Positions 33,490 to 46,936 of a stretch of DNA of 64,000 nt are shown here, in pieces. The position numbers and the translations under genes were made by a program. Source of the stretch: Oikopleura dioica. Taxonomy: Eukaryota > Chordata > Appendicularia > Copelata > Oikopleuridae. The DNA lies in the NCBI GenBank assembly GCA_907165135.1, contig OU015567.1:2175001-2239000 (forward strand), in the 5' to 3' direction. Every line of letters starts with the position of its first letter. Within the stretch, counting starts at the first letter, position 1. The notes below the pieces were generated by a model that ran no database searches, was not told the origin of the DNA, and saw only the letters and a list, made by a program, of their open reading frames with translations.

Positions 33490-36400
33490 CTAAACCATGA
33501 GTTCCCTCCTGCTTGGTTGGCGATAAGAGTCTTCCTTCTCCATCTCCAGGTTCTAGCAAATAGTTAGAGGTGCGACTTAAGGGTGGTACTTACGTCTAAG
33601 TTGAGGAGAGCTCGTTTAATTTGGCTGATCCAGCTCATTTTCGTCTCCCTGTTGATAACAGAAACCATCAAATAGCGCCCTCCGGCGGACATTAGACTGA
33701 AGCGATTCATCTTTGTTTTTTCTTCATTGATTTTTAGACTTTCAAGGGGCAGTTCCAGTTTGAAGCTAAAATTGATGCTCTAGAAATTTTGGTGAGATTT
33801 TTCGGTACCTGTAGTTTCCATTTTCTTGTTTCTTACAGACAAGGAGACTTTCTTGATACAGGAACAAAAACCTCGTGATCGTCCTCATCGAAACCCGCAC
33901 CCTGCTCCGTTTCGTTTCAATCTCTACCTGTCCGAATTTTATCAACTTTCCGAGTTGGAAAACCGCGCCGGAATAACCGGTGATATTTTGGAGAGAATCA
34001 TTGACGGAACGGACGCATTTGAGCATTTTGGCAAGTGCGAGTTGGACGATTTCGGCCTCGTCCTCGGTTGTCGAGGTGCATTTGACCATTTGGTCGAGCA
34101 AAAGCTGGTATTTTGTGATGCGCTGATTCGGATAAAGATAAATTTAGCTTTAGCTTTCAATTAAGAAATACGTCTTTTTGTTGTCTAATACCGAGTTGCC
34201 TATGTTTGATTGAATGACCACACTTCTAGCGGAAGAAAAGACAAAATTCAAGAGATAAAAATCATTTTTGCGGTCTTCATTATTCCGAAAGAAATGACTC
34301 TTTGACAAAAATATCTCTAGAATAGTTTTAATTAGTTTCTAAATGAGCGACACGATGTCAAACATCGCCAAGCTGTCACTTCCGCTCGTTAGCTAGATAG
34401 ATTCCTGGCTCCTTCACCCTTTTGGAGGTGCTCAAATGAGCATGAGTCGTTAGGGCACCCCTAATGAGATTATCGCTGTCTATCCTCTCCTGAATGGGTT
34501 TCAACAAAAACGCAGTTATCGGCAGCGAATGTTTCAGCGAATTTTGACACTTTTTCAAAAACGCGTTGTCGACCCCGAGTTGTTGGCAAATCTGCTCGGC
34601 TTTCGCGGAGTTTTGGCAGTAAACAGAGTAAATGTCGAAATCGTCGATGAAATCAAGGAAGACTCGCGCCATTTTAGCCGGCGCGGGGAAAGCATCTTGC
34701 AGCTGAGGGAGGAAGGTTTGGGAGTGGAAGTTGAAAATGACGTCCAGGTTTCCAAGAAGCACGTGACTAAGAATAAAATTAATCGGAAGGTCTTTAAAGA
34801 TATCTTTTTACTGGATTTTGAAAAATTTTCTAGAGGTGTTATAAAATAAAGACTAAAAGTTTTATTAAAAATATATATTAGTAAAGTTTTTTAAATAAAA
34901 TTAATTTGAAATCACTAAAATTCAGTTTTTCTTGATTAGCCGAAAATCCTCAGTTTTTCAAAATGCTTATTCTCGTTAGAATTTACGATATTGAGCAAAA
35001 AATCTATTTTTTTTTCTATTTGAAAGCTACACCTATTATTGATTTGTTCGGGTAAAATTAGAACTCGAAAGAAATAAATCAAAGAAATCTTATAAATTGT
35101 GAGCTTCTATTTTTTAGATTTAGAAAATTGGCGTGTTAGAAAAGGGCCTTTGTGGTCAGCTGCGCGGTTTGAGAGAGTGAAGTCGGCCTCCGTGACATAA
35201 TCTCATACTTGCCACGCTCCTTGTCATTTCAATACAGATGATTGCACTTTGTTGAAAAAACCAACGCGAAGTGCGGCTGATGCTCTTGATTCTTAAATAT
35301 ACCTTTTTCCGCGGAGAATTTCAGGGCAGTCGAAGGATTCGGAATCGATCATCTCTCCATAACCTTGGAGAATTTCTTCGATTTCGCGAATGTAGATCTT
35401 TTCGGATTCTAGCAGCTCGCTCAGGACATTGTCGACCTTTTGAGGGCTTAAGAGGTCTTCGTCGGCGGATAAGGAGCTCTTGAAAATGGATTGAATTCGA
35501 TTCATTTGTTGAAAAACTTACGGCAGAGCTGGACATAACAACGGCAGAGAGAGAAGTGTTCAATCGCATCGAAGTGAGCTTGTCAGTCGATTTGTCTGTT
35601 CTCGGCGGTCTCGACTTTCTCCCTCAATCATTTTGCTTTTTGAGGGAGAAGAGCTTGATAAACTGCACTCTTCGGAACTTTCTTCGGTCGAAATATACTC
35701 CGATGATTCTGCCTGGCTCTGAAGAACAATTGTTAAAAAATAAGGGTGTCACTTCATTATATTTTCGAGAAAATTTTCCTTGGAAAGAAGGCCTTGTTTT
35801 CCCCTAAATTAGTTATTTTCTGATTATATGACGCAATTTGCGGTCAAATCAAACATCCCGTTAGCTGCTGCGAATTTTTTAATTGCTTTTGCGATCGCTG
35901 TTCGACCCGTAAGAAACCTGCTTTTACGTGGAATACGCTTGTCCCGAGATTTGTTTTTAAAATGATTATTGCATAAGTTCAAAATTCAAAAGAACGCGAA
36001 ATCAACTTTTGCGGGGTTTAAAATTTTTCAGAAAATTGGCTCAATCACGCAAACGCGGAAAGACACGTGACTGATTTTTCTAAGAGAAATTTGAAAAACC
36101 TAGTTTCGAAAATTCTCTTTAATTTTCCATTTAAAAAATCCTACCATAATGGATTTTTCTTTCAGTGAGTTTCTCTTTCAATAAAAAAAAATCAATAATT
36201 AATAATTATTAATTATCGTGAAGCTAAAAGAGATTGTCTTCATTCTGAAAAAGACCGATTTCGCTATCGTAGAACCGAAAATATTCTGACAAGCAAAAGT
36301 CGTTCTCCTGCCCAAAGACGACTTGAACAAAATGATAGCCAATTATCTTGTTGTTCTTTTTGACAGATGCAATGAAACGTTCCTATCGTTTTCTCGCCAG

Positions 36401-39400
36401 AAGATGTTACTTTCAAAATTGAATAATTGAAAGTAAGGTTCTTCCTCTGAAAGCCAAAGGGAGAAAACTTACATCGTCTCTAGAAATCTCCTGAAGTTTC
36501 GGATTTTTGACGACAATCCTTGGCTCCACCGGCGCAATCGGAACTGGCTTCTCTTCAATTCTCACCAATAAAATTTTCTTTTCGTACTGCTCGCACAGCT
36601 CGTTTACTTGCTCACTATTTTTCGCAAGTCTTTTTCGAAGTCAAAGGTAGAATATTATTTTAAAAGGTAAAATCTGCGCACTAAAGTGGCCATGTGTTTC
36701 GCTTGAGCTCTTTTTCCCAGACTCAATCAGGGTTATTCACAATTTTTGCGGGGCAACGACCTTAAATCACGATTTTCTTTATCAAAAATGATTTAATCTT
36801 TTTATAATTAAAATTTTTCTTGACTTCTTTCCTTGTTGAATACTGCAGCCTCACGAAAGCATCATAATCTTCATTTAAAATCTTCAATTTTCTTCCCTCT
36901 TCGAGCTAATTTAAAAAATAATTGTTTTTCTTTTCGTTTAGTCACTTGGCTTCTCACCTTCTGTTCCAAGAAAGAAGCTGAATACTGGACGGCGTCCGAC
37001 GCTGCTCGACAAAGAATCTATCAAGGGCTCTCTATTTGAGCTCCTGAGCTCATGCTGGGCCACGCTGACGTTTTTATGACGAAAAGGAGAAAAAGAGAGG
37101 GCGAAAAGCACAGAGTGGTTGAAAAGTGGTCGAGTACGCCCGGTTCTACTTCCGATCCTCTTCCCCTGAGAATATTTACCAAGGCAAACGTTTTATTGGC
37201 CTCCCCACCCTTATTTTATTGAAAAGTTTTTATGAATATTTTTGCGAAAATTTGAATTTTTTCTTTTAAATTTTTAGTCATTTTTTTTTTATAAAATATA
37301 AATTTTGAAGTGCTTATAATTGAATTTTGTGAACTCTAGAAATTACAGAACACGGTAGTTTCTAATAGACGTGACCAAATATGCGGTCGCCACACCAAAA
37401 GGCGTTAAACTTTGGTGAACGACACCAAAACTGGATTTTGCGGGCATCGGAAAAAAGAACAAACAAATTTCCATTTTCTGGAATTATTACGACTTTTTCT
37501 CAGAAGTGAGTCCTTTTCCTTTGATGCTGATTCCCACCAATCTAGGGCGGCTTCCATATCGCGATTGGCGGCCAAACCGAGTTCTAGTTTTGACCGACGG
37601 TCTTCGGAAGAGTCCTCGATTCGGGTGATTAGGTGCTAGAAAAACCAGTCATTTGAGAGCGCTGTAAACAAAACTTACCTTGACATCGTCGCATTTGGGA
37701 GCAACAGAGTCAGAAAGATAGATCGAAATCTCGTGGGCTTGGTCGAGCAGAATTTCCGCTTCTGATTTTTCGCGTTGAAAAAAGTAGCAAGTTAATATCT
37801 GCTCATTTTTATGTTTACAAGGCTGAGAAATTCGCCCCCTCCCAATTTTATAATTTTCATCGAGCAACCAAGCAAGTTGCTCATCACGTTAGTAACAGTT
37901 TTCAACGCTGGTCCTTTGATGGTGTCTTGACTTTCGACTCGGTATTGGCGGTGCAGACTGATGAGTTTTTCGATCCATTCTGTTCCGAGACCGTATTCGG
38001 TTGAGGAGAGTTTTTGCTCGTGTGCTTTTAATTTTACTAAAAAAGATGAGATTCAGAGATTCTAGATTCATTTTTTGAACATCACAAAAAAAAAATTTTT
38101 AGAGCAAATTTTTTATTTTTTCTTTTCGAAACAATTGATAAGACATTAAGAGCCTTACAACTGTATATGGAGTTGCCCCAATTTGTAATAAATGTACTTT
38201 TATATTATTTTCCTAATTGAAACCATAATTTCATCGTATCTTGTATTCGTGGTATGGGCTGATTCTTCGGCAAGGCCGAAGAATTGATGCTTTCAATAAC
38301 ACTGATTCTTCGGCTAATTGAGAATTGCCTTGAACCGAAGTATTAATAATAAAATTGACAGTGATTCTTCGGCAAATTTTCTAGAAGCCATTATCAAAAT
38401 TCTTTTGATAAATCTTTGATTGCAATCTATGAGTCATCACTTATGAAAAAAGGCATTTTCTAGAAAAAAACACATTTTAGCAATAAGTACTTTCTATGAT
38501 TTGAGGTTAGTGTTAGGGGGCACTGGGCAAAATGACAGAACTAACTCACCCGAGGGGGATAGGCTAGGGTTAGTTAGGGTTACCGAAGGTAACCCTAAGT
38601 AACCATAGACTAGACCCCGGCATTTTAGGACCTAAGGGGCGGAGCCCCGTGGTTAGGGGCACAGGAATCTGTGAATTAATTCATCTTAGCCGAAGAATCA
38701 GTGCATCTTTTATCACTCATTCTTCGGTTTATGCCGAAGAATCAGTGTTCTTACACGCATCAATCCTTCGGCCTCCAAGCCGAAGAATTAGGCCGTATCA
38801 CCCTTGTATTACGCTTAGAAAATGTTTTCCGATCAAACACGCCGAAATTAATTCAATTTGATTTTTAGAGGCTTACCAATGATTGTACGATAGGAGACCT
38901 CAAATTTGCGGAACGAGCAGGCAATGTCCATTCTACACTTGGTTCATCACTGCCAATTACAGTCAGATTAGAGCTTTTCCAAGAAGCGGAAAAAGTGAAA
39001 CATCAGCGGAAACGAAATGAAATGTGGTTTACAAGCCGCCTTGATCTTATTAGACACTGGTTAGCTGGTGACTTCAAATTTGCAAATATTTAGCCAAATG
39101 CTTGAAATCGCTCCAGAAACTTTCAAAACTAAACTTTTTTTTTATCTCTTTTTTGAGGTTAAAAAGTGATGAACCATTTTCCTTTGAGAATGCGAGCTCC
39201 AAACAGCACTTAGATTTGAATTCAAGTGCTTCAGTTTTAGCAGCAAATTCTCCAGTTCCGCGACATATTTCGCGCTGCAAATTTCTCTCACCGAATCGCT
39301 CAACTGATCTCCTTCGTTGATCGAGTCCAAGAGCTCGTCCATCATCACTGAAGAAAAATTTTGAAGATAATGACGCGTATTGAATAATTTAATGCGCCGA

Positions 39401-40944
39401 ACCAAGGTGTCTTTCGTTCGTCAATCATTTACAAATACGTATATGTGACGGACTTAATTAAGCTTATTCCATTAATTTCCAAATTGAGGAAAAATGTATT
39501 CGAGTCGACAAAAAATTGCAACAAAAATTTTTAACGACATTTTTCTGAAACCTGATTGTCCAATCTATTGAATCAGAGAATTTGATTGGTCTAAAATTTG
39601 ATAAAAATTTTGTGAAATTTGTCGCATATTTGTCGATTCGTTCGAAATTATGAGTAAAAAATTGATTCTTATCAACCAAAAAAAAAGCGATAATGGTTAT
39701 TTCCTTTGCCTTCCCTTAACTCCCCCCACACTTATAATTCACGGCTTACCGAGAAACTGATGATTCTGAGCTTCTTTTTGCACCACACACTGATGCTCAT
39801 CATTTGGCATTTCTACTTGGTTGATTTTTTTGACGAAAATGTTGACTTTGTCGAGAAAATTCGCAACTTTAATCCTGAAATCGCAGAATCGCTCCGAACA
39901 TTTCAGCTGGAATTCGACTGTGCAGTGATTTTTCCCTCCAATATCCTAAAAAATTTTTATCGAAAAAGAATAGCAAAAAAAAACATGTATTTTTGCATAT
40001 TTTTTGACAAGAAAAAAGCACGTGTTCTCGGATAACAAGGTTCAAATTATAATTTTCAAAGGTGTCACGTTTTGAAGAACTTTGTTTTTTTACCGTTGAG
40101 ATAAATTCAGGATCGATGTGTGGTAGAACCTGCTCGAAGTTTTTCAAAAATTTGATGTTCGTTCGTTCTGGAAAGCCCAGATCAACAAAACGAATTGTTG
40201 CTTCGGAGAATATTCGCTGCAGGCCACCGGGACGAAGAACGAGAATCGAAGACAGCTCAATTTTCGAGCCTTGTAGTGTTGCTAAAATTTCCTTCACATT
40301 TGACCAGTTTGAAGATCTCCTATCAATCAGGACTGCGTACGGGGCTTGCGAGCTGAAAAATAAAATAAAATCAAAGTCCGAAAAATAACAAGATGAGTAA
40401 GCAGTAAACGGACGAAGATGCACGTGAGTAACGAGGTTAGCTCTTTCTTCCCACTAGAAAAACTAGCAGGTGGCGAGAGAAGTTTTAAAATTGGACTGGA
40501 GCCGAAATATCTCGGGATTATAATTTTTTTTTTCTTTTCTTTCAATTGAGTTACTTTTTTCTGGTTAAATTTTTGAATAAGAAAGACAAGATATTTTCTA
40601 GATTTTATACAAATTAACTGAACACCAGAACTTTCTTTTAATTCTTTTTATATAAATATTTTCGGAATCAATAATCGTCGAAATGATAAAACAAAGATAT
40701 CTCAACATTAATTACTGCTGGTTGCATAAATTTACTGCTCATATTTCAAACCGTATTGCTTACCTCCTCGTAGCGTAGTCAATAATCTCAGTCCAATTCT
40801 TCGAGTCAATATTCTCCAAATTGGAATGCGCGTTGGGGAGTGCTAGCAATGATCTCCCGCTGCGATCACGGCCCGAGATAAAATGAACATATCCTGCTGC
40901 CAATTTTTGAAGTTCACTTTCAGTCTTTTCGTGGCGCTCAAAAA
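33490..40944 (-). CDS. Dbl-family Rho guanine-nucleotide exchange factor, MCF2/MCF2L (DBS)-like, 5' end unresolved
   Basis: Domain order matches DBS. CRAL-TRIO exons: 40944-40764 (AGYVHFISGRDRSG) and 40351 onward (APYAVLIDRRSSNW, LVLRPGG). Spectrin-like pieces lie near 39.4-39.1, 38.0 (GTEWIEKLISLHRQYRVES), 37.8 and 37.6 kb. A Pro-rich linker lies near 36.5 kb and a Ser-rich linker near 35.7 kb. DH exons: 35478-35303 (LSELLESEKIYIREI), 34766-34490 (LLGNLDVIFNFH), 34122-33809 (RITKYQLLLDQM, running into PH). PH end: 33777-33594 (MSWISQIKRALLNL), and the last exon 33552-33490. No SH3 is visible. One DH intron is GA-AG (CAG|GAGAGG at 34489), and the PH intron is only 31 nt. It activates Rho-type GTPases at membranes. 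Spectrin exon limits are approximate. Confidence 0.8.
38261..38790. repeat. Foldback cluster of GATTCTTCGGC with telomere-like core
   Basis: GATTCTTCGGC occurs repeatedly in 38261-38370, and its inverse GCCGAAGAATC in 38690-38790. Between them lie TAGGGTTAGTTAGGGTTA and a GC-rich hairpin (GGGGCGGAGCCCC). It sits in a RhoGEF intron. Confidence 0.65.
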
Positions 40945-41570
40945 CTGGAAAATCATGTGATCATTCTCCCTTTATTCGGGTTTATGTAGAATCATCAGAA
41001 GAATCAAGATCTTCTGAGAAAAAGAAACGTTGAAAAAAAGGGTTCAGTGGGGTTAAGAATGTTGAGAGTTTGAAGACGTGCAGTTTGGGGACATGGAATG
41101 TCGGCAGTGTATCTTTCGTTTTGTTTTGCGAGTTCCAACACATGACCTGCTCATTATCGCATATTAGGCGACTAGTAAGACATCTACTCGAAATTTTTCT
41201 TCAAAATTTTTCATGAAAACGAAGAGTTTTCTCATTGGTCGAACAAAAAAACCTAAAATATGGCTCTTTATTAAAAACAAGTTAGAATTAATTCCGGGTT
41301 AGGCTTGGCTTAGCCAATCAGAAGCTTCTATAACTGATATCAGCCAATGAGAAGCGTGTATTCTTTAACACTTCCACTCAAAGGCCCTTACAAACGAAAG
41401 ACAACGAAAAAAGCACCTTCATTATTCAGAAATAATCCAATTCTAGAGGAGCTTTTCGCGTTCGCCAATCAGCGAAAACGCAACGAAAAAATGCACTCAA
41501 GAATTTGGTTGAATATGATTGAGGTTTGTCGCTGACATCATCAAGAATTCTGAATTTTAATTCAGCGGAA

Positions 41571-41790
41571 TTAGCGATTGAAAATAGTCTTGGCAGCTGT
41601 GAGCACGTTTAATGCTGCTCCTTCCACGTGACCTTGGGAAGAAGAATTGGACGCATTAAAATTGGTTAAGCCATTCTTGAATTCTTGAGCGCCATTCCTT
41701 GATAGTTCCATCCACATAGCTTGAGAGTTGAATTAGGCAGGCTTGGAAATCAGAAGTTGCTTCTTCTGTGAATTTTGTCCATCCTCGCAT
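41571..41790 (-). other. Two overlapping short ORFs, coding status unclear
   Basis: ATG at 41790 opens 44 codons (MRGWTKFTEEATSDFQ, ending WLNQF at 41656). ATG at 41717 in another frame opens 48 codons ending TAAKTIFNR at 41571. Both look protein-like and sit downstream of a TTTTCAG. They may be one small gene with a hidden intron or frameshift, or chance ORFs. Confidence 0.3.
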
Positions 41791-43889
41791 TCTGAAAAGA
41801 AGAATTAAAAATTTTTACGATTAAAAAATAACTAAAATCTTCCTAATTATAATCCTGAATTTCGGAAAAGCAAACTCTGATTATTTATTCATCCCACGTG
41901 GGGTCCGTAAATCTTCCTGGCCTGAAAATAAACGAAGAGTTCTGGAGAAGCCTACTAGCTTTTTCAACCCCTGTAATTTTCGCAAAATAAATTCTTACGA
42001 AAATCTTTATACTTTGCACTAGGGACTCAACTCTTTTTCAGACATTCTCTGATCTTCAGAATGACTGCTGAGCCCTTTTACCAAGGCTTTTATATCATTT
42101 TCTTCTTTTTGAAGGTTAATAAAAAATAAAAATATGCCTCCGATTCAGAATTCTCTCCCAAGAGAAAGAAAAAAAGAGAGGAAAATCGACTCTTGCCGTT
42201 GTGTTTCGATTCATTGTCACGGTGCCTCCCTGTCTTTAATATTGATCCATTCTGAGAAAATAGTCATAAATACAGTCATTTTTCAGACTTTATTGAAGAA
42301 ATGAAAAGAGTTAAAAATACACTCCTGTTCTCTTTTATAATTCAAATCCGATTTTAAAGACATTGCGATTTTGACCAATCAAAATCCTTAGAAAATCTTT
42401 CCAGCCAATCAAAATTCTCAAATTGGCATATAAGCAGTCTTATTATCAAACTTGCCGAATTCGGAATTTTCTCGAAACCTTCTCTTTTTTGTAAATTTTC
42501 AAACTGTTATTCTAATTTTAAAGTTAGTTACAGTCGTTCTTATGTAGGATTGTTATTGAGAAAAAATCTTATCAAGAGAGCAAGTGTGAAAATCGAGATA
42601 CAAAGACCTGATTATCTAAAGCAAGTTATGCAGACTGAAAAACTCGTTTGCCGTCTACGCATTTATAATTTTTAAGTAATGATATTTTTAAAATATTGGA
42701 GAGAATTGAATTTTCCCGCAATGTTTTGATTGCGTGATATAATCGCGTTTTCCGCGATATTTCCGGAAGCGCGAAGCTGTTGACAAAACTCTTACCGATT
42801 TGCTCTTTTCTTATCATTTCGCTTTTTTCGGGGTTGCGAAAACAGACTTCTTCTATTTGATAATTAATGGTAAATATTCTTTTAAATAATTTTCTTTCAA
42901 AAATATAATTCTTTGAAGAAAATATTTAATCTTCAAAACAATCTCATTTTCAACAGCATCAACGATTGATAAGGAAAAAGTTCATCAGGCTTTTTATTGG
43001 CCAATCAAAGAAATTCCGGTTTTCACGATTGGCCAATAAGAAGGACGGATGACAGTTTTCGTTATCAATCGTTCTCCTTGAAGAAAATGTTTAAGCTCTA
43101 GAATTCTCAACCCTTGCAAATGCCGAAAAACTCTCCCGAATTTGTTCCTTCTCGATTTTATCTCGATCATCCTTTTTTCTTTCTCTGTCAATTTTTCATA
43201 AAAAAATTTATTTCTACAATTCGCCAATTCGATAATTTTTCTAAATGCAAATCTCTTCCATTACAAGTCGGGGTAAAAATAAACCTCTTTTTCCTTCAAC
43301 TTTATTTTTAGCCTCAATTCAACAAACGCGCTTTTTGGTACTTATTCAAAGCGGTTTATTTTTCCATTTCCATTTCCAAGGTCAGGTTTTTTAGAAAACT
43401 GCCGGTTATCAAAACCAAGATCCGGAACACATCAGCCCTGAAACTAAATACGACCCAAAGTTGGACTCCGAAACTGCGGTTTTCCCTCAATTTGAGGCCT
43501 TGAATGACTGTATATTCAATACTCACGTGGCATATTTGAACCGATTCTAGCGACAATCAATTGAAAATCAAAACCAACAATTTTCACATTCACGAAATTC
43601 GACTTTTCCAATTTGAAAATCATGTTGTTATGTGCTCTTATCTTGAGATTTTTGAACCACCCTCTTATCCAAAAATTTCGCTCTCTAGAATTTTCGAGCG
43701 TTCTATACAGATATCGCGGGGGAGATGCTTATCAGGGAAATTTTATTTGGGCGGGCAGGGATTATGACAATATCTGATGAAGATTATGTAACAAGAAGAA
43801 GAAGAGTACAGATAAGTTCAGTCTGGGTTCGGTTACCTGTCTAAAAACCTGAGTCAGGATTTCTTATAGAAAAAGAGCCAAATAAAAAT

Positions 43890-43937
43890 ACTAACCCTAA
43901 CCCTCACCCTTACCCTAACTCTAACCCTAACCCTAAA
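43890..43937. repeat. Interstitial telomere-like CCCTAA array
   Basis: About eight units of CTAACC/CCCTAA with a few variants. CCTGAGTCAGG lies about 40 nt upstream. Confidence 0.75.
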
Positions 43938-46936
43938 TCCATTGATGCAAAATTAACTCCGAAAAGGAAAAAAACAAGGCAAGCGAGTCACATTTCTAAT
44001 ATGGCGATTGTCGGATGGCATCTGTCACAGCTCAATTTTAAAGAAGAAAAGGAAAAATAATTGAGGAAGCAACTCCTCAAATCAATTCTAAGCCAATTAG
44101 CTCCGTACAACGACTAATCGCCTCTTTAGTAGGCCACGAAGTGTCTTAATTTGCCTTTACTGGCTTCTCAATTATTGATTTTTCTTATTTTTTTCATTAA
44201 ATTAACCCTTTATTTAACCCTTTCTCGCGAGAATAATGTAAATTTCGCGCGCGATGGGTCCAAAATCAAAATAATCAAACAATAATCTACCCGCCTTGCC
44301 GTGAAGAATAGACATTATAAATAGCCACTATCTATATTTAAAAATAGAACAAAATGTTTAACAAATTTAATATAGAGCTCGTTGTTCGAGGTAAATATCG
44401 TAAAACAAGCCTTTCGTTGGGAGAAAAAGTCTGAATAAAAAATAATTTTTACGATCTTGACCGCTCAAAATTCAAATTCTTCAAAGCAGGAATAAATGAA
44501 AGATTCATAATTTTCGAAATTTCAATTAGCGCCGTCGAAATTCTCACGCCTTGTTCTGCTCTTGAAAGTTTATTACCGGCCCCCTCCTATTGCTTTGTTC
44601 ATGGAAAAATATCGATAAGGCAAGAGGAGCTCTAGGAAAAATCGAAAATTTCTCGAGTGCCGCTTAGATAAGATTTCAATACAGCCTGCTGGAATTATTC
44701 AGTAGGCTGTCACCTGCACAGCGGGCTTTTTTTTCGCTTTCACTTTCTTTTTATTTTGATAAAATTAATTTTCCTCTAAGAAAATTTTCGAATAAACAAT
44801 CAAGAAATAACTATTCAAAAAATTCTTTTTAGAAAAGTTCGAAATTGGCAAAAGAGAAACTTTCTCTTTACTCAAGAGGTTAATACTTTTAGCCTTCAAA
44901 ATGAACTCTCAAACTGATCCCAGCTCATCTTTCGAGGCTTTAGCCTTTTAGCCGAATATGATAGAATTTATTGATTAGAGACGAGATGAAATCTTTATTC
45001 AGTGTTCTCCTCACTGACAGCTTCTTGTCAAAAGAAAGTTTGTTCTGCAAATCCACTGGGGATCCTCCTCGTAATAAAACTGTAATTAAACTTGGATACG
45101 GTTACCAGCAGTTCATCACGGAGCAGAAAATAAGGGGAGGAGGCATGAATCGACAAAAATATTATATCATTCTGACAAAAATTCTAGTCAATCTGTAAAC
45201 CAATCAGAAAGCCCAATTCGGCTGGTAAGCAAATCAGATTTCAGAAAAAATTTTCGGAAAAAATTCTAATTTTTAGTTTTTTTCGACTCAAAGCATCTAC
45301 CCGAAATTTTCGGGCCGAAAATGATGATTGAAATTTGAAAAATCTGCTCATTTGTAAAAGTTGTCCGAATCATAAGAACATGAATCAGAAACGCTCTAAA
45401 TTCGGCGAGATTCGGCCACGTCTAATTTGCCATTTTCCCGTTGCATCTCGTCTAAGGTCAATCGGACGCCACCAAGCCAGATCAACCCTTTTTCTTTTTC
45501 CAAAAGAAGCTTTTCCAAAAATCCCAAATCATCAATTCGTTCAAATTCTCAATTAAAGCTCTTTCCCCCTCTTCTTGAATTGGAAAAAGACACACTTTGA
45601 TTTGAAGAGCTTTTCAATCACTTTTTGATTTGTTCAATCGAACACTCTGTTACAGCTCATTTCACTTGACGGAAGTTTCCGACCTGAAATTCTTGCTTGT
45701 AAAAAGCATTGGCATTGGCGAAATCGCCCCTCCCTTTTTAGAAATCGAAGAAAAAGGGGGAGAAATAATGCAAATGTAAATTTCCGGCTGGATGAGCAGG
45801 CAAACTTGCCCGAATCACCGGCCTGGATCCAAGATTAGCGATATTAATGCGCTGCAAATGCGAAAAGAAAACCGGATTTTTGAATGATAACGAAGATACC
45901 CCTTAAAAATCGCTCAAAAAGGTTAATTTGCCGATTTTTGAGATCTAAAAGAGTCTTTTGTAATAAAAAAGCTTCAAATTTCGGTTTTTAAACCACTTTT
46001 AGGGCCTTTCATTCAGTCGATAAATAAGGGTGTCACAATGAAAGAGGATGAGTTTTTACCTGTCAAATTTTCTTAAATTTTTCTTCTTCTTCTCAGAAAA
46101 ACCTCTACTTTTTCAAGTCATAATCTCTTTATTATAAAAAGTATCTTTATATCCAACTGTTTATTTTTAGTTCAGGATAAAAGTGTCAACAAAGTCTATA
46201 AAAAGTTAAATAGCTATTTTAGGAGCAAAAAAGAAGCGCTTGCGGTGTGAAACAACGCGCGCGTTGCTAGCGCAATCTCTCTTGCTCCACCCAGCGGAGC
46301 GCGCACCAAGCGCTTTTTTTTCTCGGCGCTACCACCGCGCGCTTTTTTTTTGGGAGAATATATCGGAGAACGCCGATTCTGGCGATGATAAGTTAGGGTA
46401 AAATGGATGGAAAACTGTTGATAGAACGTTGCTAGGGAAAGCGAAAGTACAGAAACAAATTAATTTGAGTATTCAAAAATAACTAGGATTTTTTTATTTC
46501 TAATAGTTCCATAAGAATTCAAATTTATGGTTTTTCAAACTGGCAAAATTTTTAAAAGCCCTTTTTCATGATAAATTATCGTTGATAATAGAAATTTATT
46601 CAACTGGATCGGCCTTTTTATCGTCAAGAAATTTCTAAAATATGAAATAATTACATATGTACGAGAAGATTCAATTTCAATGAAAGCATTTAGTGATCGG
46701 CATGTAACGTGAATCTACCCGAAATTTGTCCGTTTTTAGCGTTTTGAGGTCGCGAAATAAAGTTTCAAGTTTTCGACAAAGTGAAGAAATTTGTCCGTCC
46801 ACGTTGGCCCAGCGAGCTCAATCAACCTTTTTCGGCGGAAATAGATTATGCTGTGGTTTAATCGAATGCTCCAGAGGATTTTTGCGATTCGATGACATTT
46901 CAGGGCTTTTTTAGAAAGATACGGTTGTTTTTCGTA

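Noticed and set aside
44686-44716. Hairpin ACAGCCTGCTG...CAGTAGGCTGT as a histone-type stem-loop
   Set aside because: Does not match the histone 3' stem-loop consensus, and no histone gene is nearby.
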